Shown here piece by piece: positions 7,123-16,072 of a stretch of 51,917 bases of DNA. The DNA lies in the NCBI GenBank assembly GCA_937877605.1, contig CALFJA010000048.1:1-51917 (forward strand), written 5' to 3'. Every line of letters starts with the position of its first letter. The first letter of the stretch is position 1. Below the pieces are notes generated by a model. It saw nothing but the letters and a program-made list of their open reading frames with translations. It searched no databases and was not told where the DNA came from. Both the position numbers and the translations under genes were made by a program. The stretch comes from an uncultured Prevotellaceae bacterium. GTDB taxonomy: Bacteria > Bacteroidota > Bacteroidia > Bacteroidales > Bacteroidaceae.

Positions 7123-8142
7123 ATGACAAAGAACCTGGATTGGTCAAGCCTGACATTCGACTACCGTAAGACCGACTACAATGTTCGTTGCTACTACCGC
7201 GACGGCCATTGGGGAGCGGTGGAAGTCTCCACCGACGAGTACATACAGATGCACATGGCCGCCACTTGCCTGCACTATGGGCAGGAGGCGTTCGAAGGCA
7301 TGAAGGCATTCCGCTGTCCCGACGGCAAGGTCAGGGCATTCCGGATAACCGAAAACGCTGCTCGCCTGCAGGAAACCTGCCGCGGCATCATGATGCCCGA
7401 GGTGCCCACAGAACTCTTCGTGGACATGGTGAAGCAGGTGGTACGGTTGAACGAAGACTACATCCCCCCCTACGAGAGCGGTGCCTCGCTGTATATCCGT
7501 CCGCTCATGGTGGGCATATCGAAGCAGGTTGGCGTCCGCCCGGCGAAAGAGTTTCTCTTCCTCATCCTGGTAACGCCCGTCGGACCTTATTTCAAGGGGG
7601 GGTTCAAGGCCAATCCCTATGTCATCATCCGCAACTACGACCGTGCCGCTCCGCTCGGAACAGGGCGCTTCAAGGTGGGCGGCAACTACGCTGCCAGCCT
7701 GAAGGCAAACCACATTGCGCATGAGAACGGCTACGCCTGCGAGTTCTACCTTGACGCAAAGGAAAAGAAATACATGGACGAATGCGGTGCCGCCAACTTC
7801 TTCGGCATCAAGGAAGGCACCTATATCACACCGCAGTCCACCTCCATTCTGCCCAGCGTGACCAACAAGTCGCTCATGCAGCTGGCCCGCGACCTGGGCA
7901 TGAAGGTGGAACAGCGGCCTATACCGGAGGAAGAACTCAGCACCTTTGAGGAGGCGGGTGCCTGCGGAACGGCTGCCGTAATCAGTCCCATCTCCTACAT
8001 CGACGACATGGAAACAGGCCGCCGCTACGCTTTTGGCGACGAGCCAGGCCCCGTGTCGAAACAACTCTACACCAAGCTGCGCAACATCCAGTATGGCATC
8101 GAGCCCGACACACATGGATGGAACACCATCATCATAGAATAG
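7123..8142 (+). CDS. ilvE: branched-chain amino acid aminotransferase
   Basis: A 339-residue fold-type IV PLP enzyme. The block FKVGGNYAASLKAN places the PLP lysine at residue 194, ECGAANFFGI follows near residue 222, and CGTAAVISPI (phosphate-binding region) is near residue 285. HYGQEAFEGMKAFR in the N-terminal part is characteristic of the BCAT group II enzymes. It interconverts leucine, isoleucine and valine with their 2-keto acids using 2-oxoglutarate/glutamate. Single-gene unit with its own promoter upstream and a strong hairpin downstream. Confidence 0.97.
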   Translation: MTKNLDWSSLTFDYRKTDYNVRCYYRDGHWGAVEVSTDEYIQMHMAATCLHYGQEAFEGMKAFRCPDGKVRAFRITENAARLQETCRGIMMPEVPTELFVDMVKQVVRLNEDYIPPYESGASLYIRPLMVGISKQVGVRPAKEFLFLILVTPVGPYFKGGFKANPYVIIRNYDRAAPLGTGRFKVGGNYAASLKANHIAHENGYACEFYLDAKEKKYMDECGAANFFGIKEGTYITPQSTSILPSVTNKSLMQLARDLGMKVEQRPIPEEELSTFEEAGACGTAAVISPISYIDDMETGRRYAFGDEPGPVSKQLYTKLRNIQYGIEPDTHGWNTIIIE

Positions 8143-8180
8143 GTGGAAAGTGGAAGGAGGAAGGTAGAAGGAGAAATGAG
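8142..8180. repeat. purine-rich GGAAAGTGGAAGG repeat
   Basis: A GA-rich string immediately after the ilvE stop. A very similar string occurs at 36212-36263, where it lies inside a coding region and encodes part of a signal peptide. Confidence 0.5.
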
Positions 8181-8187
8181 GAAAAGA

Positions 8188-8224
8188 GCGAGGGGGATTT
8201 GCCTGGAAAGCAAATCCCCCTCGC
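8188..8224. terminator. bidirectional terminator between ilvE and the GSCFA gene
   Basis: Perfect 14-base stem GCGAGGGGGATTTG (8188-8201) with CAAATCCCCCTCGC (8211-8224), 9-base loop. It separates two convergent genes; the minus-strand exit runs into TCTTTTCC. Confidence 0.8.
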
Positions 8225-8261
8225 CGTAAATTGTATGTATTGAAGACACCTGTGCCGTCCG

Positions 8262-9068
8262 TCAGATTTCCAGTCGGGGATATTTCTCCTTCAACAAGGC
8301 AATCTTTGCCTGCAGCACAGCCTGAAAGTCGCGGTGCTCCTGGCTCTCGGGATGGAAAGGACGGTGGGCCAGTGCTTCCTTCACGGGCTGCCAGTCGGCA
8401 AGGAAACGACGGGTCTCGTCGCTGAAAAAGGCCTGTCCGAACTGCTGCCAGATGAATTCCACGGCCTGTTCGGAAGGATGTATCATGTCGGCAGCATAGA
8501 AACGGTAGTCGCGCAACTGGTCCATGAGCAGTTCGTAGGCAGGAAAATAGACCACACGAGCGGGATAGCGTCTCGCCACCTGGTCGGCAGCCAACAACAG
8601 GGTGGCCTTGGAAAGCTGGCTGCCATGGTAGCCGTATTTGCGGTAGCGGATGGGACTGACGGTGAGAACAACGACGGCTTCGTCATTGAGTAGCGCCACG
8701 CGGTCGACGGCACGCGTCAGCCAGTCGGCACACTCTTCCACGCTGAGGCTCCGTTCGGTGAAGAGCCGTTGCGGGCGTTTCTGGCAGTTGTCCACAATTT
8801 GCCCCGTGCTGTTTTCAATGTACACGCGGTTCGTCCCCAAGGTAATGACCACCCATTTCGGGGCCGGCCCCTGATAGCGTTCGAGCGCATGCCAAACCGA
8901 TGCCGGATTGTACATCACGCCGTCGGGATTGACCGCCACGGGGAACTTCTCCTCGGCAAAGCGCTGTCCCATGCGCTGGGCAAAGCAGGAGCCTACGAAG
9001 AGCATCCGGTCGAAGGGTGCTATCCGCAAATCGGTTTGGGGAAGGTCTACAACAGTCTGGAATTCCAT
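8262..9068 (-). CDS. GSCFA domain-containing protein
   Basis: A 268-residue protein named by its motif: GSCFA occurs at residues 26-30 (FVGSCFAQRMG), and the region TLGTNRVYIENSTGQIVDNCQKRP carries the family's second conserved block. The fold is thought to be SGNH-hydrolase-like, with Ser27 a plausible nucleophile and the DMIHPSEQAVEFIW block near residue 200 supplying the D..H pair. No signal peptide is visible. It is the last gene of the operon with the YfhO-like protein and Fkp (14-base gap after fkp), suggesting a role in glycan modification, which is inference. Confidence 0.88.
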   Translation of the reverse strand: MEFQTVVDLPQTDLRIAPFDRMLFVGSCFAQRMGQRFAEEKFPVAVNPDGVMYNPASVWHALERYQGPAPKWVVITLGTNRVYIENSTGQIVDNCQKRPQRLFTERSLSVEECADWLTRAVDRVALLNDEAVVVLTVSPIRYRKYGYHGSQLSKATLLLAADQVARRYPARVVYFPAYELLMDQLRDYRFYAADMIHPSEQAVEFIWQQFGQAFFSDETRRFLADWQPVKEALAHRPFHPESQEHRDFQAVLQAKIALLKEKYPRLEI

Positions 9069-9082
9069 AATATGCAGCGTTT

Positions 9083-11875
9083 CTATCCGTTATCAAAACT
9101 TAGTTTCATGTCGAAGAAGCGGGCAGTGGCATTGATGGCGTTGTCGGTGAGCAGGGTACGGATGCGCCGTGCTGCCTCCAGGTCCTTCGCCATCATGTAG
9201 AGGAAGCCTCCACCGCCGGCACCGGGCAGTTTGTAGCCGTAGCACAGGTCGTCGATGTGTGCTGTCAGTCGAGCCACCGCCGCAGGATTGGTGCCGCTGT
9301 CGAGCTGCTGGTTCTGCTGCCAGGTAGTACGCATGAGCCGTCCAACCTGTGCATAGTCGGCAGCCGAGATGGCATTACCCATGTCCGCAGCGTGCTCCTT
9401 CATCTGCCGCAACAGCGCCAACTGATGGTGCTCGTTGAGGAACATGCGGTGCACAATCTCTGCCAGGATGGTCTTTGCCGTGCGCTGGATGCCCGTGAAA
9501 TAGAGCAGATGCAAGGGGGCATAGTCAGGATGTGTGTAGATGGTGTCAGGCAGTTCGGTCACCAAGGGCAACTGTTGGAATCCCACAGGGGTCTCCAGCA
9601 GTTTCACGCCCCCGAACAATCCGCCGAACTGGTCTTGCCAGCCACCACCCGTGGTGAGCAGTTGTTCCAACACAAGTGTTCGATATCCAATCGTTGAGCG
9701 GTCCCATCCCAACGAACAGAACTCATTTAGCGCATCCAGCACTGTGGCTGCCAAAATACTGCTTGTGCCCAAACCGCTGCCTGCAGGTACATTCGATTGC
9801 ATCGTGACTGATATGCCACAGCCAAACGAAAGCAACTGCTGGCGCAACGAATCATAGCGTTCTGCACTGAATCTCGGCAGAAATCCTGCCAAAGCCAACG
9901 CTGCCTTGGGAATCGAGAAAGGACTGCCCACCTTGTTGTAGGCTGCCAACTGCTCGAATGTTTCTATCTGCTCCTCCGCATGGAGGTCCACACTCTTCAC
10001 ACGAATAACCGGCTCTGGAAGTGGTGCCACAATCGCTTGGAGAGGTAGTTCCCCGTCGAGCGACAGCGAGAAGTTGACCACTCGCCCACCCTCCAGCAGG
10101 CTGAAAGGCGGCGTGTCGGTCCATCCGCCGGCAATGTCGATGCGAACGGGATTCCGTTTCACCACCAGAAGACTTTCCTCCTGTTTCCAACAAGGACGCT
10201 GACGGTTGCCCAACGCTTCGGCAGTAAGTCCTTCACGCAACAAGGCAAAAGCTTTTTCATGATCAGCCTGTCCGTCTTCCGACTTACTGATGAGCAGTTC
10301 CGAACGGAACATCGCGGCGGAGATGCGGTCCATCAGCGGTGCATCGGATGGAAGAACGGCAGGTATCGCTACATTGTTTTGAACGAAAAGACGGCTCAAC
10401 TGCTGCAAATCGGCATGATAGAACCGATTGTCGGCATGTTGTTTTTCAAGGAATGGCAACTGCTGTGCCAGGAAATCGTTGCGTTGCCGGAAGAGCCTGG
10501 GCAGGCAAGCCTGTGCTCCCAGACTGTCGGCAGAGAGTTTCTGGGCTTGAGTCCATACCATTCGTCCCCCTTGTTGCCAGGGCTCGTTGAGCATCCAGCG
10601 CAATACCAGCCCTGCATCGTTCAGGTTATCGACCACAGGAAAGAGCCGCATCGACTGCAAATCGTCCGCACCGTCAGTGTCTACTTCCTCCAGTTGGCGC
10701 GCACTGAGCCATTCCTTGAACGGATGTCCCAAAAAGAGGGTGTCGTCCGAGGCGGCACTACCGCGGAAAGCGTCGTCAAAACCGTAGGGACGAACGGCAT
10801 ACTTATCATCGGAAACAGGTACGATGTCGACACATTGCCCTGGAAGCAACGACAGTTGCCAGTCATTCTCAGGAACGCCTGTTATCATGTGGTGGTCGGA
10901 CAGCGCCCAATGCGCTCCCACACAACTGTTTTCTATCCATACATATTGATTGGTATCGCCCAGCGGATTGTACACATCGGCATGCTGTACAAACTGCGTT
11001 GTCTGTTTATCTTCAGGGATGCCGACAGCCTTTTGCAGTGCCTGCATGGAACGAAAGACATCGGCAGTGGTTCCGAAATGATAGAATTCTCCACCCGGCA
11101 GGGGCAGTATGGCCACCGATAAGGCCGCTATCTCTTCATCGTCCAGACGCGGCTGTGAGCCTAATGCTCCTCCAAAATCGGTGTACATATCGTAAAACTC
11201 TACCCTGCCTGCCTTGCAGGAGTGCCGGCGGAGCAGTTCTACCGCCCTCGGAGAGAGCAGCCAAATGCCGATATCTACCAGGCACAGATGTTCGGAAGAA
11301 ACCCGGTTGAATGTCTGCACATCAGGTTTCTGCAACATATAGAGCAGCGACTGCGGATTGTCCTTCGACGAAACGAAGACGCCGTGGTGACTGGCTTTCT
11401 CGGCAGAGAGCGGCAGCCCGTAGCACACCACATCGGCCTCGGGAATTGCCTGCAAGGGTTCGGTAGTACGGATGAACACATCGCCACTCACAATCATGGT
11501 GGAAAGGCACGCTGGGGCAGCCTCCATTATTTTTTCGTAGAGCGGCAGTTGGAGCGAGAGCAGGTTCTGGTCAATCTGCTCGCCCCGCTTATTGTGAAGG
11601 CAAGGGACCGGCGTGAGTATCTTCCCTGAGGAGGAATAGGCCGGCAAGCGTCGGCTCTGTCCACCGGCATGGAGCAGTATCAGTTTCTCGTCAGTGGCTT
11701 TCCGGCTGGCCGGGAGTGTCTCTTCGTATCTATCAAGCAGCCACGCCGTTCCGCCGCCACTGCCCACCTTGCGGTCCACGGGGTCAGAACTGACAAAGTA
11801 CTCTTGCTGCGAATAACCGGTTATTTCATGAAAGACAGACACCAGGTTCAGCGGGAGCGAAAGGAGTTTTTTCAT
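9083..11875 (-). CDS. fkp: bifunctional L-fucokinase / L-fucose-1-phosphate guanylyltransferase
   Basis: A 930-residue two-domain enzyme. The N-terminal half contains a nucleotidyltransferase signature (LLHAGGQSRRLPAYSSSGKILTPVP, about residues 68-92). The C-terminal half is a GHMP kinase: ITVMQ.. then VPAGSGLGTSSILAATVL (ATP loop, about 690-710) and PGAGGGGFLYMM near residue 890. Fkp converts free L-fucose to GDP-fucose, the donor for fucosylated capsule and glycoproteins in Bacteroidales. Length matches Fkp (about 950). Its ATG overlaps the yfhO-like stop by 4 bases. No fucosyltransferase gene lies nearby. Confidence 0.96.
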   Translation of the reverse strand: MKKLLSLPLNLVSVFHEITGYSQQEYFVSSDPVDRKVGSGGGTAWLLDRYEETLPASRKATDEKLILLHAGGQSRRLPAYSSSGKILTPVPCLHNKRGEQIDQNLLSLQLPLYEKIMEAAPACLSTMIVSGDVFIRTTEPLQAIPEADVVCYGLPLSAEKASHHGVFVSSKDNPQSLLYMLQKPDVQTFNRVSSEHLCLVDIGIWLLSPRAVELLRRHSCKAGRVEFYDMYTDFGGALGSQPRLDDEEIAALSVAILPLPGGEFYHFGTTADVFRSMQALQKAVGIPEDKQTTQFVQHADVYNPLGDTNQYVWIENSCVGAHWALSDHHMITGVPENDWQLSLLPGQCVDIVPVSDDKYAVRPYGFDDAFRGSAASDDTLFLGHPFKEWLSARQLEEVDTDGADDLQSMRLFPVVDNLNDAGLVLRWMLNEPWQQGGRMVWTQAQKLSADSLGAQACLPRLFRQRNDFLAQQLPFLEKQHADNRFYHADLQQLSRLFVQNNVAIPAVLPSDAPLMDRISAAMFRSELLISKSEDGQADHEKAFALLREGLTAEALGNRQRPCWKQEESLLVVKRNPVRIDIAGGWTDTPPFSLLEGGRVVNFSLSLDGELPLQAIVAPLPEPVIRVKSVDLHAEEQIETFEQLAAYNKVGSPFSIPKAALALAGFLPRFSAERYDSLRQQLLSFGCGISVTMQSNVPAGSGLGTSSILAATVLDALNEFCSLGWDRSTIGYRTLVLEQLLTTGGGWQDQFGGLFGGVKLLETPVGFQQLPLVTELPDTIYTHPDYAPLHLLYFTGIQRTAKTILAEIVHRMFLNEHHQLALLRQMKEHAADMGNAISAADYAQVGRLMRTTWQQNQQLDSGTNPAAVARLTAHIDDLCYGYKLPGAGGGGFLYMMAKDLEAARRIRTLLTDNAINATARFFDMKLSFDNG

Positions 11876-14373
11876 GCTTCTTTCTTCGTTTTAAGGTATT
11901 TGCTGACTTGCGTGGCAACTATTCCCACAACGAGCAGCAAGAGGATGAGGCTTGCCACGGTGGCTATGGTCTCGGTGTTTTTTACCGATTGAGGCTTGAA
12001 TGTCAGTACCACCTTGTGCATTCCAGGTTCCACACGAATGGCACGGAGCACATAATCCACCCTGGCTATCTCTGTTTTGTTGCCGTCGACGGTGGCTTTC
12101 CATCCGGGATAGAATATCTCCGAGAACACCAGCACACCGCCCTTGCCCGAATTCACCTCGTAGGTGAGTTGGTTGGGGGCATACTCCTGCAGCGTGACCA
12201 GCGAGAGAGTGTCCTGCAACACTGCCTCACCGAGTGTCTCCTTGTACTGTTTATTGGCTATAGCCACATCGCGCAACGGCACCTTGTTCAACTGTTCCAG
12301 TTCCTCATTGGCATTGTCCACATACAGAATCTTATCCACAAGCCATGCATTTCCATAGACATAAGGGTTCTGCAGGGGCACTGTCTGCCCTCCCTGCAGG
12401 GGGAATATGAAATATTTGGCATTCAGCATGTTCAGGACTGGGAAGAGACTGTCGCCCTTCACCTGGGTCATGTCACCCATAGCATCGGCCACTGCGGGCA
12501 TGAGCCGCTCCATTTCGGATGAGAGATGGGCATCGATGAGTTCCTGATAGCGGCGCAGTTTGGCTGCGTGGTAGCCGCCGATGGACTTATGATAGTAGCT
12601 GGTGGCATTCTCATTGAAGGTATTTCCGGCAAGGTTCAGCACACGGTAGTCGAGCGACTTGTCCTGAAGTATCTGTTCGTCGGTGGGTGTCTTGGCCTGT
12701 GGAGTGTCCCTGACGCTCTTCTCCACAAACATATCGTCGTAGAGGTAACGCTTGTTCACCTGCCACATGTCCACCAGACAGAGCACGGCAATGGCTGCAA
12801 TGAGCCACTCTCGGCTGATTTTTCTGAAGTAATAGAGTGCCAGTGCGCTGCATCCTAGCAGGATAATCCACACCGAACGCCAGCAATCGGCCGTGAAGAT
12901 GGCCTTGCGTACCCTCACCAAATCTGTCAGGAAGGCTGCCCGGAAGTCTTCGGGCAGTCCCGACATGGCGTGCATTTCGGCAGCAGAGACATAGTTCGGG
13001 AAGAAGAGTGAGGGCATGATGGCGAACAGGAAGGCTGCACCTGCCGTCAGGAGGAAGGCGGTAATGATCCAGATGCGCTTCCGACGCAGCACCGACGGGT
13101 CTTCTATGATCTGCTTCAGGGCCATCATTGCCAGCAGAGGGATGGTGAATTCTGCAATGACCAGTATGGAAGCGACGGTCCGGAACTTGGCATACATGGG
13201 TACATAGTCAAGGAAAAAGTCGGTGAAGGGCATGAAGTTGCGTCCCCACGACAGCAGTATCGACAGCACGGTGGCGGCAAGCAGTGCCCATTTCATGGGT
13301 CCTTTCACGATGAACAGACCGAGCACGAAGAGGAAGAGGACGAAAGCACCGACATAGACGGGGCCGCTTGTGCCTGGCTGATCTCCCCAGTACTGGCCTA
13401 TCTGCTCGTATATTCCCATGAATTGCGGGTCTGCCAGTTCCTGCACTTTGGGGTTGGCGGCCATGCTGAACGACGCACCTCCCTTGGTGTTGGGCACCAG
13501 CAGCGTCCAGGTCTCGTCAATTCCATAACTCCACTGGGTGATATAGTCGCGGTCCAAGCCACTGTTTGTCTGGTTGGCAGCGTTCTTCTTCACCAGCTCG
13601 CTCTTGCTTCTCATCGACTCTTGGCCGTACTGCCATGTGTGATACAGGTTGCTCAGGTTGATGAGGATGCCGAGGGTTGCACCCACGATGCAGACGAGTG
13701 TCGCTTTGAGAAAGTTCCTCAACTTCTTCTGCAGGATAGCATCGACAAAGAAAGCCAGTATCATAAAGGCGATGACAAAGAGGAAATAGTAGGTCATCTG
13801 CACATGGTTGGCCTTTACCTCGAAGGCTGCGAATACGGCGGTGAGTACCAGTCCCCAGAGATATTTGCCCCTGTAGGCCAGCACCACGCCGGCAATCATG
13901 GGCGGAAGGTAGGCCAGTGCCATCACTTTCCAGATGTGTCCAGCTGCTATTATGATGAAGAAATAGCTGGAGAAAGCCCACAGTATGGCTCCCAATGCCG
14001 CCAGTTCGCGCCGGAAGTCAAAGGCACACAGCAAGATGTAGAAGCCCAGCAGGTAGACGAAAATGTACCACACATTCTCCGGCAGCCACAAGTGGTAGGC
14101 ATCCATCACCTTACCCAGCCCGTCGGTACTCTTGTACGAGGGCGCCGTCTGATAGGTGGGCATACCGCTGAAGGTGGCATTGGTCCAGCGAGTGCGTTCG
14201 CCTGTCTGTTCATAGTAGTTGGTTTGTTCCTGACCTGCGCCTATTCCGGCAGACGCATCATGCCTGTACAGGATGCGACCTTCAAGGTCGGCGGGTACGA
14301 AATAGGCAAAGGAGATAAGGGCAAACAATGCGATGAACAGCACATCGAGCAAATATTTCTTCCAATTTTCCAT
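11872..14373 (-). CDS. YfhO family membrane protein
   Basis: An 833-residue polytopic membrane protein with about a dozen hydrophobic segments. The C-terminal periplasmic part has SEIFYPGWKATVDGNKTEI and the flanking VDYVLRAIRVEPGMHKVVLTF, the conserved ending of the YfhO family. The N-terminal extramembrane loop (HDASAGIGAGQEQTNYYEQTGERTRW is split over residues 38-63) is the large loop seen in GT-C-like glycosyltransferases. YfhO of Bacillus glycosylates lipoteichoic acid; the Bacteroidetes role is unproven. Start of the fkp/GSCFA operon, with a TATTTTTG promoter element close upstream. Confidence 0.9.
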   Translation of the reverse strand: MENWKKYLLDVLFIALFALISFAYFVPADLEGRILYRHDASAGIGAGQEQTNYYEQTGERTRWTNATFSGMPTYQTAPSYKSTDGLGKVMDAYHLWLPENVWYIFVYLLGFYILLCAFDFRRELAALGAILWAFSSYFFIIIAAGHIWKVMALAYLPPMIAGVVLAYRGKYLWGLVLTAVFAAFEVKANHVQMTYYFLFVIAFMILAFFVDAILQKKLRNFLKATLVCIVGATLGILINLSNLYHTWQYGQESMRSKSELVKKNAANQTNSGLDRDYITQWSYGIDETWTLLVPNTKGGASFSMAANPKVQELADPQFMGIYEQIGQYWGDQPGTSGPVYVGAFVLFLFVLGLFIVKGPMKWALLAATVLSILLSWGRNFMPFTDFFLDYVPMYAKFRTVASILVIAEFTIPLLAMMALKQIIEDPSVLRRKRIWIITAFLLTAGAAFLFAIMPSLFFPNYVSAAEMHAMSGLPEDFRAAFLTDLVRVRKAIFTADCWRSVWIILLGCSALALYYFRKISREWLIAAIAVLCLVDMWQVNKRYLYDDMFVEKSVRDTPQAKTPTDEQILQDKSLDYRVLNLAGNTFNENATSYYHKSIGGYHAAKLRRYQELIDAHLSSEMERLMPAVADAMGDMTQVKGDSLFPVLNMLNAKYFIFPLQGGQTVPLQNPYVYGNAWLVDKILYVDNANEELEQLNKVPLRDVAIANKQYKETLGEAVLQDTLSLVTLQEYAPNQLTYEVNSGKGGVLVFSEIFYPGWKATVDGNKTEIARVDYVLRAIRVEPGMHKVVLTFKPQSVKNTETIATVASLILLLLVVGIVATQVSKYLKTKKEA

Positions 14374-14383
14374 AGTTCGGGTG

Positions 14384-14391
14384 CAAAAATA
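14384..14391 (-). promoter_or_regulatory. -7 promoter element of the yfhO-like/fkp operon
   Basis: TATTTTTG on the minus strand, 10 bases before the start codon, implying a very short leader. No good -33 box is visible. Confidence 0.5.
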
Positions 14392-14515
14392 GATTTGTGT
14401 GCGAAGTTAACTATTTTTTCTTTGAAAAGCGGTACATACCCTCTTGTTTTTTATATAAGGTATGCGCGTGAGGCGTTTTTGCGGGTGCTACGGAAAAGAT
14501 AAATACCTCCAAATC

Positions 14516-14545
14516 TTGCCGTGCACCCGATTTTTATTATTTTTG
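14516..14545 (+). promoter_or_regulatory. promoter of the MTA/SAH nucleosidase gene
   Basis: TTG at 14516-14518 and TATTTTTG at 14538-14545, 19-base spacing; leader of about 30 bases. Confidence 0.75.
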
Positions 14546-14579
14546 CACTAAGAATTATTTTCAAACAAGACACAGTGAC

Positions 14580-15266
14580 ATGAAGACAATAGGCATTATG
14601 GTTGCGATGGACAAGGAGATGGAACAGCTCCGCAACCTGCTGGAAGAGCAAGAAGTGGATAAATCCGGACATCTGGAGTTTGTCAAGGGCCGAATGGCCG
14701 GGCATCGGATTGTCCTGACCCGCAGCGGCATCGGCAAGGTGAATGCCGCCATTGCAGCGGTTGAACTTATCCGGAACTACCAACCTGACCTGATTGTCTC
14801 GTCGGGGTGCGCCGGCGGCACCGGACCTCTCATGAATGTGACCGATGTGGTGGCTGCAGACAGGATTGCCTACCACGATGTCTACTGCGGCCCCGAGAAC
14901 CTTTCGGGGCAGGTGCAAGGCATGCCTGCCTACTTCGAGACGGCCACCGACGCACTGCAACGCCTGCAGCAACTGGACCTCCCCGTGACACTGCATGTGG
15001 GAACCATCGTCAGCGGTGACTGGTTTGTGGACAGTATGGAGAAGATGCGCGACATTTTCAACCAGCATCCGGACGCCATGGCTGTCGATATGGAAAGCGC
15101 TGCCATTGCGCAGACCTGCTACCTCTACCACAAGCCCTTCCTTTCCATCCGCGTAATCAGCGACCTTCCCCTCCAAGAGGAACGGCAGGAGCAGTACAGC
15201 GGTTTCTGGAACAAGGTGGCAGACAACAGTTTCACCGTCATCAGACAACTCATTGCGTGCCTGTAA
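14580..15266 (+). CDS. mtnN: 5'-methylthioadenosine/S-adenosylhomocysteine nucleosidase
   Basis: A 228-residue purine nucleosidase. MVAMDKEME near the N-terminus supplies the first catalytic Glu (residue 13), SGIGKVNAA follows near residue 50, AVDMESAAIAQ (about 165-175) binds the ribose, and RVISDLP (about 190) carries the catalytic Asp. It cleaves MTA and SAH to adenine plus the thioribose, feeding methionine salvage and removing the SAH inhibitor. Length is typical (about 230). Monocistronic, with its own promoter and a terminator shared with the convergent operon. Related futalosine hydrolases are an alternative, less likely. Confidence 0.92.
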   Translation: MKTIGIMVAMDKEMEQLRNLLEEQEVDKSGHLEFVKGRMAGHRIVLTRSGIGKVNAAIAAVELIRNYQPDLIVSSGCAGGTGPLMNVTDVVAADRIAYHDVYCGPENLSGQVQGMPAYFETATDALQRLQQLDLPVTLHVGTIVSGDWFVDSMEKMRDIFNQHPDAMAVDMESAAIAQTCYLYHKPFLSIRVISDLPLQEERQEQYSGFWNKVADNSFTVIRQLIACL

Positions 15267-15295
15267 ACTTGACAAGACATCCTTGCCTTATACGC

Positions 15296-15332
15296 AAAAA
15301 GAGCCTCTTCCTCTTCGGAAAAGGCTCTTTTT
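15296..15332. terminator. bidirectional terminator between mtnN and the barrel protein gene
   Basis: AAAAAGAGCC (15296-15305) pairs with GGCTCTTTTT (15323-15332), with an inner TTCC/GGAA stem; T runs on both strands. Confidence 0.85.
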
Positions 15333-15349
15333 CTTATGCTACCGGCGCT

Positions 15350-16072
15350 CTACAAGTTGGCTAGGTCGAATCTGTAACCCACGGTGAGTGACAGGCTGTG
15401 GTTCTTGCTGCTGGTGTCTTTCAGCACATTTGTGAGTCCATGGTAGTAGCGCAGGTCGAGCAGGACATGCTCATACTCGTAGGAAACGCCCACCGGAATG
15501 CCCACTTCCAGCTTCTTCGTCATATCCGTCATCGACTCGTTGCTGCGCAGGGGGACGGCATAGGTACGCTCACCGGTGGCCTTGTCGAGGGTGATGTCGC
15601 TCATGGCATAGCTCCACTTAGCACTGGTCAGATAGCCAAACTGCACTCCGAGTTTCACCGACAGGCTGTTATAGACATAGCATCCCACCATGACGGGCAC
15701 ATGGATGTAGCCCATCTTCACTTTGTTGGAGGATATCCCCATGTAGTATTCCATGTTGTCGTCCTCGCCCTCGAAAGAAGTGATGTTGTCGAACTTGGCC
15801 CGCTGCAGCGAGTAATCCACGCCGGCGGAGAGATACAGCAGGTCGGTCAGCTGATAGTTGGCCTCTGCTCCGACGGTAATGCCAGGTGCGGCCTTCGACT
15901 TTTCGGCCCGTAAGGTTAAGTCCTTGTAGGCATACTGATACTTCAGGCCGCTCGTGTTGGAAATGTTCACGCCCAGATGGGGTACCACGCTGAGGGTTCC
16001 TTCTTTCACCTGAGCCTGTGCGGCTGAAGTCATGCATAGCATCAGCAGCACGGAATAAAGAAATCTTTTCAT
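15350..16072 (-). CDS. outer-membrane beta-barrel protein (PorT/OmpW-like class)
   Basis: A 240-residue protein with a clear signal peptide (residues 1-20, ending AAQA) and alternating hydrophobic strands such as PGITVGAEANYQL, LYLSAGVDYSLQ and KLGVQFGYLTS, ending with an aromatic-rich last strand SLTVGYRFDL. This is the pattern of the outer-membrane beta-barrel domain common in Bacteroidetes. Specific function unknown. Its ATG overlaps the tatD stop by 4 bases, placing it last in the prenyl synthase-tatD operon. Confidence 0.82.
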   Translation of the reverse strand: MKRFLYSVLLMLCMTSAAQAQVKEGTLSVVPHLGVNISNTSGLKYQYAYKDLTLRAEKSKAAPGITVGAEANYQLTDLLYLSAGVDYSLQRAKFDNITSFEGEDDNMEYYMGISSNKVKMGYIHVPVMVGCYVYNSLSVKLGVQFGYLTSAKWSYAMSDITLDKATGERTYAVPLRSNESMTDMTKKLEVGIPVGVSYEYEHVLLDLRYYHGLTNVLKDTSSKNHSLSLTVGYRFDLANL

